Below are positions 37,623 through 47,963 of a stretch of 64,000 nucleotides of DNA, in pieces. How positions within the stretch are numbered: position 1 is the stretch's first letter; every line of letters starts with the position of its first letter. This DNA is from Planctomycetota bacterium (GTDB lineage Bacteria > Planctomycetota > Planctomycetia > Planctomycetales > Planctomycetaceae). The translations under genes and the position numbers were made by a program. The stretch is taken from contig JAURQH010000099.1 of assembly GCA_030836185.1 (NCBI GenBank), positions 1 to 64,000 of the forward strand, read 5' to 3'. The notes under the pieces are model-generated. The model made no database searches. It was not told the DNA's origin and worked only from the letters and a program-made list of their open reading frames with translations.

Positions 37623-37937
37623 GGAAATCTCCTCAAAGTGAGATATGTAGAGAATTGAGATTGGAAATGAACTGATCAGCTCATTTAACAGGAGCCGATA
37701 CCGTGTCGAAGAATTCCCGAAATCTGGTTCAATCTGGCAAATTTCAGGAAGTTTGTCCGTGGGAAACGCCCAATCGCCCCGTAAAGAGACTTGCTTGTCT
37801 GTCTAAGGGGCTGATAATGAAGAATTGAGTGGCTGATTCTATGAATCACGCTCTCCTACCTGATGAGGAATCGTTGGCCCCACGATTTCCTTCCACACAC
37901 ACACAACAAAGCTGACACCACGAAGATGAGGATACCG
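37623..37937. other. Divergent intergenic region
   Basis: Separates the DUF4349 gene (minus) from the large PVC-type protein gene (plus) and must hold both promoters. A loose hairpin (CCCC at about 37777 with GGGG at about 37807) is the only structure noted. No coding frame is supported. Confidence 0.4.
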
Positions 37938-40900
37938 ATGAAACATTGCTTAATCGTCGTTTTGGCCATGATTGGACTATCTCATTCCACTGTTCAAGCG
38001 GAATCTCCTCAGTTTGAATTCCAAAAGGGAGACAAGATCAGTCTCATCGGTGCAACTCTCGCCGAACGGATGCAATACTTCGGTCATCTCGAAGCGTTGC
38101 TGCACGCGAATCATCCCGACTTGCAACTTTCGTTTCGCAACTTGGCATTCTCTGCCGACGAAGTTGCGTTTCGACCTCGATCATTAAACTTCGGCGAACC
38201 AGACCAACACCTGACACATTCCGAGTCCGATGTCGTCTTTGCGTTCTTCGGTTTCAACGAATCCTTCAAAGGTGAAGAGGGGCTGGAGAAATTTGAAGAC
38301 GAGTTGATACAATTTGTCAGACATACTCTCAAACAAAAGTACAACGGCGAGTCCGCCCCTCGGTTAGTTCTGTTCACGCCCATTCCTCATGAAGACTTGA
38401 AGAACCCCAACCTGCCCGATGGTTCGGCCGATAATGCCAACATTGCCATGTACTCTCAGGTGATGAAAAAAGTGGCTGCGGAAGAATCAGTCTCGTTTGT
38501 TGACCTGTTCACGCCGACCCAAAATGTGATGCTACAAGACTCCGAGCATGTCACCTTTAACGGCATCCATCTGACCAATAGCGGCTACCAAAAACTCGCT
38601 CCCGTTTTCTACGAAGCATTGACTGATGAAGCTCCCCCACAACAAGTGTCGCCTCAGTTACTCGCTGAAGTTCAGGAAAAAGATTATCAGTGGTTCAATC
38701 GCTATCGAGCCGTGAATGGATATTACATCTACGGGGCTCGCAACAAAGTCTGGAACAACGAAGAGGTGATGGAGAACGAGCGGGCCAAACTCGACGAGAT
38801 GTGTTCCGTCGTCGATCAGCGTATCTGGAAGCTCGTCAGCGGGCAACAAATCTCTGCCACGCCCGATTATTCCACCACGCGCGGCTATGTCCCCGTGGAA
38901 ACCAACTACAAAGAGCCCATTGAGATTCTTCCCCCCGAAGAGGCCATCAAACAGTTTCATGTTGCCGATGGTTATGCTGTCAATCTGTTTGCCAGTGAGG
39001 TCGATTTCCCGGACATCGAAAACCCGGTCCAAATCACATTTGATACACAAGGTCGATTGTGGGTTGCGACCATGCCGTCTTATCCCGGTTACAAGCCGCC
39101 ACACAAGCCACACGATAAACTTCTCATTCTGGAAGATACGGATGGAGACGGTAAAGCCGACAAGCAAACCGTCTTTGCCGAGAACCTGCATGTCCCGACT
39201 GGCTTTGAACTGGGTGATGGAGGCGTCTATGTCTCTCAACAGCCGAACCTTATGTTCCTTAAAGATACGGATGGTGACGGCAAGGCCGATTTCTCTCGAC
39301 TTGTGTTACACGGCTTTGACTCCGGCGACACGCATCACGCGATTGGAGCATTCACATGGGGACCGGGTGGCGGACTCTATATGCACGAAGGAACATTTCA
39401 TCATTCGATGACGGAAACTCCGTATGGTCCAGTCCGAAATGCTCATGGTGGAATTTATCGTTACGATCCCACCAAGGAACAATATGAGACCTTCGTCCAT
39501 TACAACTTTGCCAACCCCTGGGGGCACGTCTTTGATAAATGGGGACAGAACTTTGTCGCCGATGCGTCCGGTGGTGCCAATTATTTTGGAACAGCTTTCT
39601 CCGGGAAAGCTCCCCAGTTCACCGGGCAGGAAGATTTCGGGCCGTTCAAGTTCGTTTATGCTCCTCAGATGAAACAGTTCTTTCCTAAGCGTGTCCGACC
39701 GACGGCTGGCTGTGAGTTAGTCTCCAGTCGGCATTTTCCTCCGGAAGCTCAAGGCAATTATTTGCTGAATAACGTGATCGGATTCCAGGGAATTCTGCAA
39801 CATACGGTGAAGGAAGTCGATTCGGGATTCGAAGGAAAAGAGATCGAGCCGCTACTCTATTCGTCGGATCGGAACTTTCGACCGACCGACATTCAATTCG
39901 GCCCTGATGGCGCGTTATACATTGTGGACTGGTTCAACCCACTGATTGGTCACCTGCAACACTCTATCCGAGATCCTAATCGCGACCACACTCACGGTCG
40001 CATCTGGAGAATCACCTATCCTTCTCGACCATTAGTCAAAATGCCAACGATTAAAGGAGCCTCGGTGGAAGAATTGCTCAATCTCCTCAACGAGCCGGAA
40101 GATCGCACCCGTTACCGCGTCAAGCTGGAACTCCGCGAACGTCCCACCGCTTCGGTTGTGACGGGCATCAATAAATTCATCGCCGGACTCGATAAGAACG
40201 CCGACAACTACGAGCACCTTTTGCTCGAAACTCTGTGGGTGCGTCAGCATCATAATGCAGTCGATGTCAGTCATCTGCGTCGTGTGCTGCATTCTCCCGA
40301 TTATCATGCCCGGGCAGCCGCCACTCGCGTGCTCGGTTATTGGCGAGACGACCTCCCTGAAAGCTTGAAGCTCTTGGAAGAAATGGTCAACGACGATCAT
40401 CCTCGCGTTCGACTTGAAGCAGTCCGTTCGGCGAGCTTCTTTGAAACACCCGAGGCGGGAGAGATTGCATTACAGGCCCTCCAACACGACATGGACTATT
40501 ATCTTGATTACACGTTGAAACAAACAATGCAAGCTCTTGAACCGTACTGGTTACCGGCTATCGCAGCCGGGCGACCATTCGCCAAAGGGAATGCTGACGG
40601 GATCAAGTTCATCATCTCAAATATCAAAACACCCGACCTGATCAATATGGCGCGGAGCGAAATTGTCTATGATGAAATGCTCAATCGGCACGGTGTTGTC
40701 TTCCAACATCGACAAGAAGCCATCGAAGGCTTGGCACGTCTCCACAATACGACTCCCATGGATGAGTTACTTGAGACGATTACGCATCTCGATACTCGTG
40801 ACAGTGAGCACGGCGAGCATGTCTTGATCGATCTGGGCATCTTACTGAGTCGACAACCCGGGAAGAATATAACCAAATATCGACCACAAATTGAGGAACT

Positions 40901-42872
40901 GACCGATTGGGCACAAAAGCCGATTACTCGGAGAGTTGCCTTTGCTGCATTGATCACGGCCGATCAAAACATCGACGCGGCCTGGGCGAAAGGGACAAAA
41001 TCACTCGGCGCACTTCGAGATCTGGTCGCCGCGATCCCACTCATTCAGTCTGCCGTTGTACGGGAGAAAACGTACTCCAAAATTGAGCCACTGTTGCGTG
41101 GTCTCCCAGAGACACTCGCCGCCACCATTGGCAAACAACAGGGGCAACTGGGGCGGTACGTCCGCGTTACACTTCCCGGAAAAAGTCGCACTTTGACATT
41201 GGCTGAGGTACAGGTCTTTAGTGCAGGCAAGAATATTGCCACCAACGGCAAAGCCTCCCAATCTTCGACCTCTTCAAGTGGAGCCCCCAATCGTGCCATC
41301 GATGGAAATACCAGCGGTGTTTACAACGAAGGCTCATCGACGCATACCAGCGGAGAACGCAACCCGTGGTGGGAAGTCGACCTGAAATCGGATTATCCGA
41401 TTGAACAGATTGTCGTCTGGAATCGCACAGATGGAGACTTGGGAAATCGAATCGAGAAATTCAAAGTTGAGATCCTCGATTCCTCACGTCAAGCCGTTTA
41501 CGCCCGTGGAAACAATAAAGCCCCCAAGCCGAAAACCGAGTTCGCCGTCAAAGGTGATCCGAAACAGGTGATCCGAGAAGAAGTCATCCGTTCCATCGTC
41601 TCGATTCCGGGACACGAAGCAGAAACCTTCACAACGCTGGCAGAATTCATCAAAGCCAATCAATCACGCCCCGTAGCCGTCTCCGCGATCAGTCGTCTCA
41701 ATCGTGCCAAACTTCCTGAACAGGAAGTCCGACCGCTCATCGACAATCTGCTCGGCATCGTCGAACAGATTCCCATCGAGCAACGAACGCGGGATGACAT
41801 CATGGAAGCGATTCAGCTCGGCAAACGACTGGCAGTCATTCTGCCCGAATTGGAAGCACGTTCATTGATCACTCAGTTCCGGCAACTTGGTGTCGATGTC
41901 TTCTTCGTTCGTCCTGTGCCACACAAAATGCAGTATGACCGGACAAACTTGTATGTTGAAGCGGGTAAACCCTTTGAAATTGTTTTCGAGAACACCGACA
42001 TCATGCCTCACAACCTGGTGCTCACCACACCGGGCGCACGCGAAGAAGTCGGCATTCTCGCCGAGAAACTCGGTTCGTCCCCGGCTGCGATGAAAAAGCA
42101 ATTCATCCCCGATACCGATAAGGTTCTCGCTTACACAGGCCTGCTGCGACCAGGATTACAAGAACGCCTCAAGCTGACGGCTCCGAACTCACTCGGTGAT
42201 TATCCGTTTGTCTGTACGTTCCCCGGTCATTGGCGAACAATGTACGGCACAATTCACGTTGTGAAAGACATCTCAGAAATCCCGCTCGAACAACTCGACG
42301 AACCGGCTAACGAACAAGATCACTCGAACGGTCCTATGTACCAACGTCGTTTTGTTCGTAAGTGGAAAGTCGAAGACTTACTCGCCTCATTACCTCAAGC
42401 CGATGAAAATCGATCCTTCGAAAATGGCCGACTGTTGTTCAAATCAATCGCTTGTGCTCAATGCCATCAGATGAAAGGGGAAGGTGCCAAGATTGGCCCC
42501 GACCTGACATTGGTACGTCAGAAAATGCAGGACGGCAAACTTGACCGTGTACGGGTTTTGAACGAGATGATCGAGCCTTCGAAGGTGATCGACGAAAAGT
42601 ATCGCACGCAAATTGTCATCACAGACGAAGGAAAACCTTATAGCGGAGTCATCGTCTACGAAGATGACAAACTGATTCGCCTGATGGCTAACCCTTTGGA
42701 AAAAGACGCCAAGGCCATCGAAATCCCTAAGGAGACCATTGAAGAGCGAGTCGATTCGAAAGTTTCACTGATGCCCGAAGGGCTCTTGAATACTCTCACC
42801 AAACAGGAAATCTTCGACTTGCTGCTGTATATCGAATCGGCAGGAGATGCGAATTCTCCCGTTTATCAATAA
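37938..42872 (+). CDS. Giant PVC-type haem-binding protein: SGNH hydrolase, dehydrogenase, HEAT, discoidin, cupredoxin, cytochrome c
   Basis: A secreted multidomain protein of 1644 residues. Signal peptide (MKHCLIVVLAMIGLSHSTVQA), SGNH/GDSL-like domain about 25-240 (FRNLAFSADE, GFNESF, NGIHLTNSGY), PVC membrane-bound dehydrogenase propeller about 330-700 (LILEDTDGDGKADKQTVFAE), HEAT region about 720-1000, an F5/8 type C (discoidin) domain about 1070-1180, a cupredoxin about 1315-1440 with PHNL and CTFPGHW copper ligands, and a C-terminal cytochrome c with one haem site Cys1506-Cys1509-His1510 (CAQCH). Probable periplasmic oxidoreductase on a polysaccharide-derived substrate (inference). ATG 37938 has GAGGAT 6 bases upstream. 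Confidence 0.9.
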   Translation: MKHCLIVVLAMIGLSHSTVQAESPQFEFQKGDKISLIGATLAERMQYFGHLEALLHANHPDLQLSFRNLAFSADEVAFRPRSLNFGEPDQHLTHSESDVVFAFFGFNESFKGEEGLEKFEDELIQFVRHTLKQKYNGESAPRLVLFTPIPHEDLKNPNLPDGSADNANIAMYSQVMKKVAAEESVSFVDLFTPTQNVMLQDSEHVTFNGIHLTNSGYQKLAPVFYEALTDEAPPQQVSPQLLAEVQEKDYQWFNRYRAVNGYYIYGARNKVWNNEEVMENERAKLDEMCSVVDQRIWKLVSGQQISATPDYSTTRGYVPVETNYKEPIEILPPEEAIKQFHVADGYAVNLFASEVDFPDIENPVQITFDTQGRLWVATMPSYPGYKPPHKPHDKLLILEDTDGDGKADKQTVFAENLHVPTGFELGDGGVYVSQQPNLMFLKDTDGDGKADFSRLVLHGFDSGDTHHAIGAFTWGPGGGLYMHEGTFHHSMTETPYGPVRNAHGGIYRYDPTKEQYETFVHYNFANPWGHVFDKWGQNFVADASGGANYFGTAFSGKAPQFTGQEDFGPFKFVYAPQMKQFFPKRVRPTAGCELVSSRHFPPEAQGNYLLNNVIGFQGILQHTVKEVDSGFEGKEIEPLLYSSDRNFRPTDIQFGPDGALYIVDWFNPLIGHLQHSIRDPNRDHTHGRIWRITYPSRPLVKMPTIKGASVEELLNLLNEPEDRTRYRVKLELRERPTASVVTGINKFIAGLDKNADNYEHLLLETLWVRQHHNAVDVSHLRRVLHSPDYHARAAATRVLGYWRDDLPESLKLLEEMVNDDHPRVRLEAVRSASFFETPEAGEIALQALQHDMDYYLDYTLKQTMQALEPYWLPAIAAGRPFAKGNADGIKFIISNIKTPDLINMARSEIVYDEMLNRHGVVFQHRQEAIEGLARLHNTTPMDELLETITHLDTRDSEHGEHVLIDLGILLSRQPGKNITKYRPQIEELTDWAQKPITRRVAFAALITADQNIDAAWAKGTKSLGALRDLVAAIPLIQSAVVREKTYSKIEPLLRGLPETLAATIGKQQGQLGRYVRVTLPGKSRTLTLAEVQVFSAGKNIATNGKASQSSTSSSGAPNRAIDGNTSGVYNEGSSTHTSGERNPWWEVDLKSDYPIEQIVVWNRTDGDLGNRIEKFKVEILDSSRQAVYARGNNKAPKPKTEFAVKGDPKQVIREEVIRSIVSIPGHEAETFTTLAEFIKANQSRPVAVSAISRLNRAKLPEQEVRPLIDNLLGIVEQIPIEQRTRDDIMEAIQLGKRLAVILPELEARSLITQFRQLGVDVFFVRPVPHKMQYDRTNLYVEAGKPFEIVFENTDIMPHNLVLTTPGAREEVGILAEKLGSSPAAMKKQFIPDTDKVLAYTGLLRPGLQERLKLTAPNSLGDYPFVCTFPGHWRTMYGTIHVVKDISEIPLEQLDEPANEQDHSNGPMYQRRFVRKWKVEDLLASLPQADENRSFENGRLLFKSIACAQCHQMKGEGAKIGPDLTLVRQKMQDGKLDRVRVLNEMIEPSKVIDEKYRTQIVITDEGKPYSGVIVYEDDKLIRLMANPLEKDAKAIEIPKETIEERVDSKVSLMPEGLLNTLTKQEIFDLLLYIESAGDANSPVYQ

Positions 42873-42924
42873 TTCTTACGTTAGCACCCCACATCATTAG
42901 CTTGCTAATCGATCTTGACCCTTT

Positions 42925-42960
42925 GGGACTGGAGAATTAAAACTCCGGTCCCTTTTTTTT
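42925..42960 (+). terminator. Rho-independent terminator
   Basis: GGGACTGGAG at 42925-42934 pairs with CTCCGGTCCC at 42943-42952 (one G-T pair) around AATTAAAA, followed by eight T. It lies 52 bases after the stop of the large PVC-type gene, so the following DUF1207 gene probably has its own promoter or depends on readthrough. Confidence 0.9.
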
Positions 42961-43009
42961 AGAGGCCCCCCAATCCTCGCCTCACTTGCTGATTGTATTG
43001 AGGCTCTTA

Positions 43010-44014
43010 ATGCGTTTTCCGAACTCACCAATTCGATTGAAGTTTCAACAGCATCGCTGTTCGGGTTGGAAGTACGTCTGGTCGTCTCTACTGACTCTGC
43101 TCGTTTTCTGTGGTGAACTCTCCGCACAAAGCTGGACTGAAAGAGAAGACGTTTTCTCCCCACCCGCGGGAAAAGTTTTCTTTTCTCCCGGACAAGAGAT
43201 TAGTTATTCCAATCGTCAAAATGTTTGTCTCGATGATCCGCTTTGTGGTCAATCCGAACATCCCTTATTCGTCTTTATGCCCGAGGGATTCATCTACCCC
43301 ACTTACCTCAGCCACCCACATGAACCACGTGTGGGAACCCAATGGGTTTCTGACAAAGAAGATGGGTTGCTCTGGGAGTCTTCACTCGGTGGTCGATTCG
43401 GGCTCATTCGGTGGGGACCTGCTGAGTCTCCAGAGGGTGTCCAACTCGATTTTATGGGGGGAGTCTCCGTAAGAATCGATCCGCGAGACAACACCAATGT
43501 TGATGCGATGGATTTCCGACTAGCCTTCCCAATCACCTGGATGTCTGGTCCACATCGTTTCAAATTTGGATATTCTCACCTCAGTTCTCATCTCGGCGAT
43601 GAGTTTCTTCTCGACAACCCTGGATATGATCGTCTCAATTATGTTCGAGACAACCTTACTTTTGGCTATTCCTATTACTCCACCCCTTCCATTCGTTGGT
43701 ATGGCGAAGCATCTTACGCACTCATACACATCGTCGCAGAACCATGGCGATTTGCTTTGGGTGCGGAATACGCACCTGCCGTACCGACCGGTTTTCGAGG
43801 CGCACCGTTTATTGCAGTGAATGGTGACTTACGTGAAGAAGTCGATTTCGGTGGTGCCGTTTCTGCCCAAGCGGGCTGGGCTTGGAGAACTGATCTTCCT
43901 GCGACAAGCCTCTTGAGAGCGGGGATCTTCTACTACAACGGAAAAAGTAGTCAGCTCTCTTTCTTCGACCAAGACGAAGAACAACTCGGCTTCGGCCTAT
44001 GGTACGATTTCTAA
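43010..44014 (+). CDS. DUF1207 domain protein, predicted outer-membrane or exported
   Basis: A 334-residue protein with an N-terminal basic region, then a signal-like hydrophobic segment (YVWSSLLTLLVFCGELSAQS). The rest is a DUF1207 domain: FMPEGFIYPTYLSHPHEPRV, GGRFGLIRWG, then alternating strands ending in an aromatic residue (FGLWYDF). The C-terminal Phe and regular amphipathic strands suggest an outer-membrane beta-barrel (inference). ATG 43010 has TTGAGG 7 bases upstream. It is flanked by the two giant PVC-type genes. Confidence 0.85.
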   Translation: MRFPNSPIRLKFQQHRCSGWKYVWSSLLTLLVFCGELSAQSWTEREDVFSPPAGKVFFSPGQEISYSNRQNVCLDDPLCGQSEHPLFVFMPEGFIYPTYLSHPHEPRVGTQWVSDKEDGLLWESSLGGRFGLIRWGPAESPEGVQLDFMGGVSVRIDPRDNTNVDAMDFRLAFPITWMSGPHRFKFGYSHLSSHLGDEFLLDNPGYDRLNYVRDNLTFGYSYYSTPSIRWYGEASYALIHIVAEPWRFALGAEYAPAVPTGFRGAPFIAVNGDLREEVDFGGAVSAQAGWAWRTDLPATSLLRAGIFYYNGKSSQLSFFDQDEEQLGFGLWYDF

Positions 44015-44028
44015 ATCGAATCAACGCG

Positions 44029-44055
44029 TGATAATCGCACTGCACGCGGTTATCA
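44029..44055. terminator. Intergenic hairpin, weak terminator candidate
   Basis: TGATAATCGC at 44029-44038 pairs with GCGGTTATCA at 44046-44055 (one wobble) around ACTGCAC. There is no T-run after it, so it may be an mRNA structure rather than a terminator. It follows the DUF1207 stop by 15 bases. Confidence 0.4.
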
Positions 44056-44104
44056 TTGAGATTCGTTGGATTTGCTCGCCGGGTTCATGATGAAGGTTTT
44101 TTCG

Positions 44105-47100
44105 ATGCCTCGTATTGCGCAATGTTGTTTTTTGGTAACGGCTGTCTCTCTCTGCGGAGTTCTGATTTCTTCGACGCATCTCGATGCCCAGAAATCGAAG
44201 AATAATAAACCCAAAGTCCAGGATGCCAAAAACAAGAAAACGAACAAACCGGTACCCGAGAAAGATCCCGAATACGCCAAGTATGCCATCTTTGAAAACT
44301 CGGCTCCGCGTGCGGCGACTGTGCGACCCGTTTCCACCAAACTCCCATTGCAACTCCCCAAAGAGGCCCGTATTGCCTTCATCGGTAACGGTCTGCTGGA
44401 ACAAACCCAGTTTCATGGCTACTTCGAAACCTTCCTGCATCAAAAATACCCGAACCATAAGCTGACTGTCAGAAACCTGTGCTGGTCGGCAGACACTCCC
44501 GAACTGCAACCGCGTCCCGAGAACTTTGCCGACATCAACCAACATCTGACTTATGAGAAGATTGATGTGATTTTCGCGTCATACGGATTCAATGAGTCTT
44601 TTGAGGGACCATCGGCAGTCACCGATTTTGAGATCGCCCTTACGAAGTACGTTTCCAAACTCAAATCGAGTGCCTTCAACGGGACAACCAGCCCTCAAAT
44701 TGTTCTGGTCTCCCCGATTGCGAATCAAGACATCGAGGGGGTTCCCGCAAGTTCAAACAATAAGAACATTCGACTTTATGCCGATGCCGTGAAACGAGTC
44801 GCCATCAAAACAAGAGTCGGTTTCGTCGATGTCTACCAAGCCACAGCCGCTGCAATGGCAGAGAGTGAAGTACCGATCACATTGAACGGCGTGCATCTTA
44901 ATGAAGAAGGTTACGAGGTCTTTTCACGATCTCTCTTCAGTGGGACATTTGAGGAAGACGCCTCAGATGTCAACGAACAGATTCGCGAACTGGTCGTCGA
45001 TAAAAACCGGCAGTACTTCCGGCGTTATCGACCACTCAATACGTTTTATTATACCGGTGGACGCAAAGGATCGTATGGCTATCTCGACTTTCTCCCCGCA
45101 ATGAAAAACTTTGATTTGATGGTCCAGAATCGGGACGCCCGTCTGTGGGCATTGGCGCAAGGTGAGCCTTTGCCACAACGACTCGATGATTCGAATCTTC
45201 CCGAGATGCCGGAAACCGCGCAAAGTCGTGGTGCCAATGAATGGATGACGGCAGAAGACGAACTCAAAGCCTTCAAAATTGATCCTCGTTTTGAGGTCAA
45301 TCTGTTTGCCGGCGAAGAAGAGTTCCCCGATATTGGCGCTCCCATCCAAATGCGGTGGGACAGTCGAGGACGATTATGGGTCAGTTGTTCGACCACTTAT
45401 CCGCACGTCTATCCGATGAACGAGCCAAACGACAAAATCGTGATTCTTGAAGATACCGACGGAGACGGAAGAGCCGACAAATCAACCATCTTCGCCGATG
45501 ACCTCCACATTCCTCTTTCGTTCGAGTTTGGTGATGGTGGAATTTACGTCTCTGAGATGCCTCATCTCACATTCCTGAAAGACACCGATGGAGACGACAA
45601 AGCCGATGTCCGCAAATTATTGCTGACAGGATTCGGGACCGAAGATTCGCACCACTCTTTGCATGACTTCTCTTGGACACCCGATGGAGATCTGATTTTT
45701 CGCGAATCAATTTTCCATCACTCGCAAGTCGAGACTCCTTATGGACCCGTCCGTCAGCAAAACAGTGGCTGGTTCCGCTTCGAGCCTGCTCATCAACGTC
45801 TCACTAGCTTCGGCACTTACCACAGTACGAATCCGTGGGGTGTCACATTCGATGATTGGGGAAACCATGTTGCCAGTCATCCAGTCTTCGCAGCGGCATT
45901 CCATTCGCTCGATCCCCCTTACCCGTCACAACATCCCAAGCCGGCTGGTTTGCAAGCCTACTCGGGGACGTGCGGCCATGAGTTTGTTGACTTCAACACC
46001 TTCCCGGAAGAGTTGCAGGGAGGCTTTATCAAAGCCCGATACAAGCCAACGAATCGAATCGAAATCCACAAATGGGTAGAAGGAGAGTTCGGGTACAATG
46101 AAGAATATGTCAGCGACTTGATCTTTTCGACGAACCTCAGTTTCATCCCCGTTGATTTGCGATATGGACCGCGCGGTGCCATGTATATCTGCGACTGGTA
46201 TAATCCCGTCAAAGGGCACGCACAATATTCTCTGCGCGACGAACGGCGAGATCGACATTCGGGACGTATCTGGAGAATCACCGCCAAAGGACGCTCGGTC
46301 CAGGACTCACCAAACTTCGCAGAAATGTCGATTTCAGAATTAGTCGAGATGTTGGCTCGTCCTGAATACCGTTATCGCTATTGGGCCAAACGGGAACTCC
46401 GTGAACGTGATCATCAACAGGTCGAACACGCCGTAAAAACCTGGGTGTCCAACCTCGATAAAAACGACCCGCGTTACCCACATCATCAAATCGAGGCCGT
46501 CTGGGCGTTACGCTGGATCGAAGCAATAGACACTCACTTGCTGCGAGACATTCTCAATAGCCAAGATCATCATGCTCGCGCAGCAGCCACACAACAACTA
46601 CGTTACTGGCATACCGAAATGCCGGATGCCATCGAATTACTCAACAAGTCGGCCAACGACTCCAACGGCCTCGTTCGTATGGAAGCCGCCATCGCAGCCA
46701 GTTACATCGGCACCAAAGACGCTCTCGATGCGATGCTCGATATTTTGAATCATCCGAGTGACAAACATCTTGCTTACGCCATTCGTTGTTCTCTCGGCTC
46801 ACACACCCTGAAGCCGCATTGGGAGAACGACCCGAATTACAATCTGGCTCGGCTGATGAAGAAACTGGAACGGAGTAGCGAGTTGAAAGAGCCAGCCCCG
46901 ACGGCATCGGAAGCTCAGTTTGACAGTCAAAAGAATCTTAAAGTCGTGAAAATCGGATGTGTGCCCGAGCGGATGCGATTTACCGAAGATCAAATTGCTC
47001 TCACGAGTGGGCAGCCTGTCAAAATTGTGTTCTCCAACCCCGACGCGACCGATCACAATCTTGTCATTGTCAAACCGGGAGCATTGGAAGAAGTTGGAAT

Positions 47101-47920
47101 GGCCGCCAATGCGATGGCCAAAGATCCGAAATTCGCGAACTCCGATTTCATTCCTGCGGAAAAGAAAGCCTTGATCCTGGAAGCCTCTCCCATGATCGGA
47201 CCAACTCGTAAATCTCAGGTACACGTCTTGCGATTTGTCGCCCCGAAAGAACCGGGAATCTATCCCTTTGTCTGCACCTTTCCGGGACACTGGGTCATCA
47301 TGAACGGCAGTATCGCCGTCGGGTCGAGTCTCGAAGAAGCGGAGCAGTTGCTCGCTGAGAGCACACCGCAAATCGTGAAACAATGGACAATGGCCGATTT
47401 TGCCGGCATGAAAGTCAAGCAATCGGAAGATCGAGTCATGCGGGGAATGCAGGCATTTTTGAAAGCACGCTGCCATCAATGTCATGTTGTGGGACATCAC
47501 GGCGTGAAGATCGGTCCCGAGTTGACCGAAGTCACCAAAGACTATCGCGGTGACAAACTGTTACAGCAAATTCTGGAACCCTCCTCCGAGATTAACAAGA
47601 AGTACCAAACTCATCAGTTGATTCTCGATAGCGGAAAAGTTCTCACCGGAGTGATTGCGAAAGAGACCGAAGATGAGCTCCACTTGATTCAGAACCTCCT
47701 GTTACCGACACAAGTAACGATCATCAGTAAGAAAAAAATTGACGAACGGTTCCCGTCAAAAATCTCACCGATGCCGAAGGGTTTGGCAGACGTGTTGCAA
47801 AAAGATGAAATCCTCGACCTGCTTTCTTTCCTCGAAGCCGGGGGGTACAAACTTCCCGAACATCTGAAAGACAAAGCAGGCCCGGGCCTCAAACCGGGAC
47901 ATGGCCACGGCACAGAATAA
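44105..47920 (+). CDS. Second giant PVC-type haem-binding protein: SGNH hydrolase, dehydrogenase, HEAT, cupredoxin, cytochrome c
   Basis: A 1271-residue paralogue of the protein at 37938. It has a signal peptide (MPRIAQCCFLVTAVSLCGVL), Lys/Pro-rich linker, SGNH-like domain (RNLCWSADTPE, GFNESF, NGVHLNEEGY), dehydrogenase propeller (VILEDTDGDGRADKSTIFAD), HEAT region (SQDHHARAAATQQL), cupredoxin (DHNLVIV, CTFPGHW) and cytochrome c with Cys1123-Cys1126-His1127 (CHQCH). The discoidin domain and part of the helical linker of the first paralogue are absent, explaining the roughly 370-residue difference. ATG 44105 is chosen for the AAGG 8 bases upstream and the signal peptide; Met codons at 44087 and 44090 are alternatives. 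Confidence 0.9.
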   Translation: MPRIAQCCFLVTAVSLCGVLISSTHLDAQKSKNNKPKVQDAKNKKTNKPVPEKDPEYAKYAIFENSAPRAATVRPVSTKLPLQLPKEARIAFIGNGLLEQTQFHGYFETFLHQKYPNHKLTVRNLCWSADTPELQPRPENFADINQHLTYEKIDVIFASYGFNESFEGPSAVTDFEIALTKYVSKLKSSAFNGTTSPQIVLVSPIANQDIEGVPASSNNKNIRLYADAVKRVAIKTRVGFVDVYQATAAAMAESEVPITLNGVHLNEEGYEVFSRSLFSGTFEEDASDVNEQIRELVVDKNRQYFRRYRPLNTFYYTGGRKGSYGYLDFLPAMKNFDLMVQNRDARLWALAQGEPLPQRLDDSNLPEMPETAQSRGANEWMTAEDELKAFKIDPRFEVNLFAGEEEFPDIGAPIQMRWDSRGRLWVSCSTTYPHVYPMNEPNDKIVILEDTDGDGRADKSTIFADDLHIPLSFEFGDGGIYVSEMPHLTFLKDTDGDDKADVRKLLLTGFGTEDSHHSLHDFSWTPDGDLIFRESIFHHSQVETPYGPVRQQNSGWFRFEPAHQRLTSFGTYHSTNPWGVTFDDWGNHVASHPVFAAAFHSLDPPYPSQHPKPAGLQAYSGTCGHEFVDFNTFPEELQGGFIKARYKPTNRIEIHKWVEGEFGYNEEYVSDLIFSTNLSFIPVDLRYGPRGAMYICDWYNPVKGHAQYSLRDERRDRHSGRIWRITAKGRSVQDSPNFAEMSISELVEMLARPEYRYRYWAKRELRERDHQQVEHAVKTWVSNLDKNDPRYPHHQIEAVWALRWIEAIDTHLLRDILNSQDHHARAAATQQLRYWHTEMPDAIELLNKSANDSNGLVRMEAAIAASYIGTKDALDAMLDILNHPSDKHLAYAIRCSLGSHTLKPHWENDPNYNLARLMKKLERSSELKEPAPTASEAQFDSQKNLKVVKIGCVPERMRFTEDQIALTSGQPVKIVFSNPDATDHNLVIVKPGALEEVGMAANAMAKDPKFANSDFIPAEKKALILEASPMIGPTRKSQVHVLRFVAPKEPGIYPFVCTFPGHWVIMNGSIAVGSSLEEAEQLLAESTPQIVKQWTMADFAGMKVKQSEDRVMRGMQAFLKARCHQCHVVGHHGVKIGPELTEVTKDYRGDKLLQQILEPSSEINKKYQTHQLILDSGKVLTGVIAKETEDELHLIQNLLLPTQVTIISKKKIDERFPSKISPMPKGLADVLQKDEILDLLSFLEAGGYKLPEHLKDKAGPGLKPGHGHGTE

Positions 47921-47963
47921 AATTCTGCGCTGACGAGATCGCATTCACTTAGCGGAATAATCT

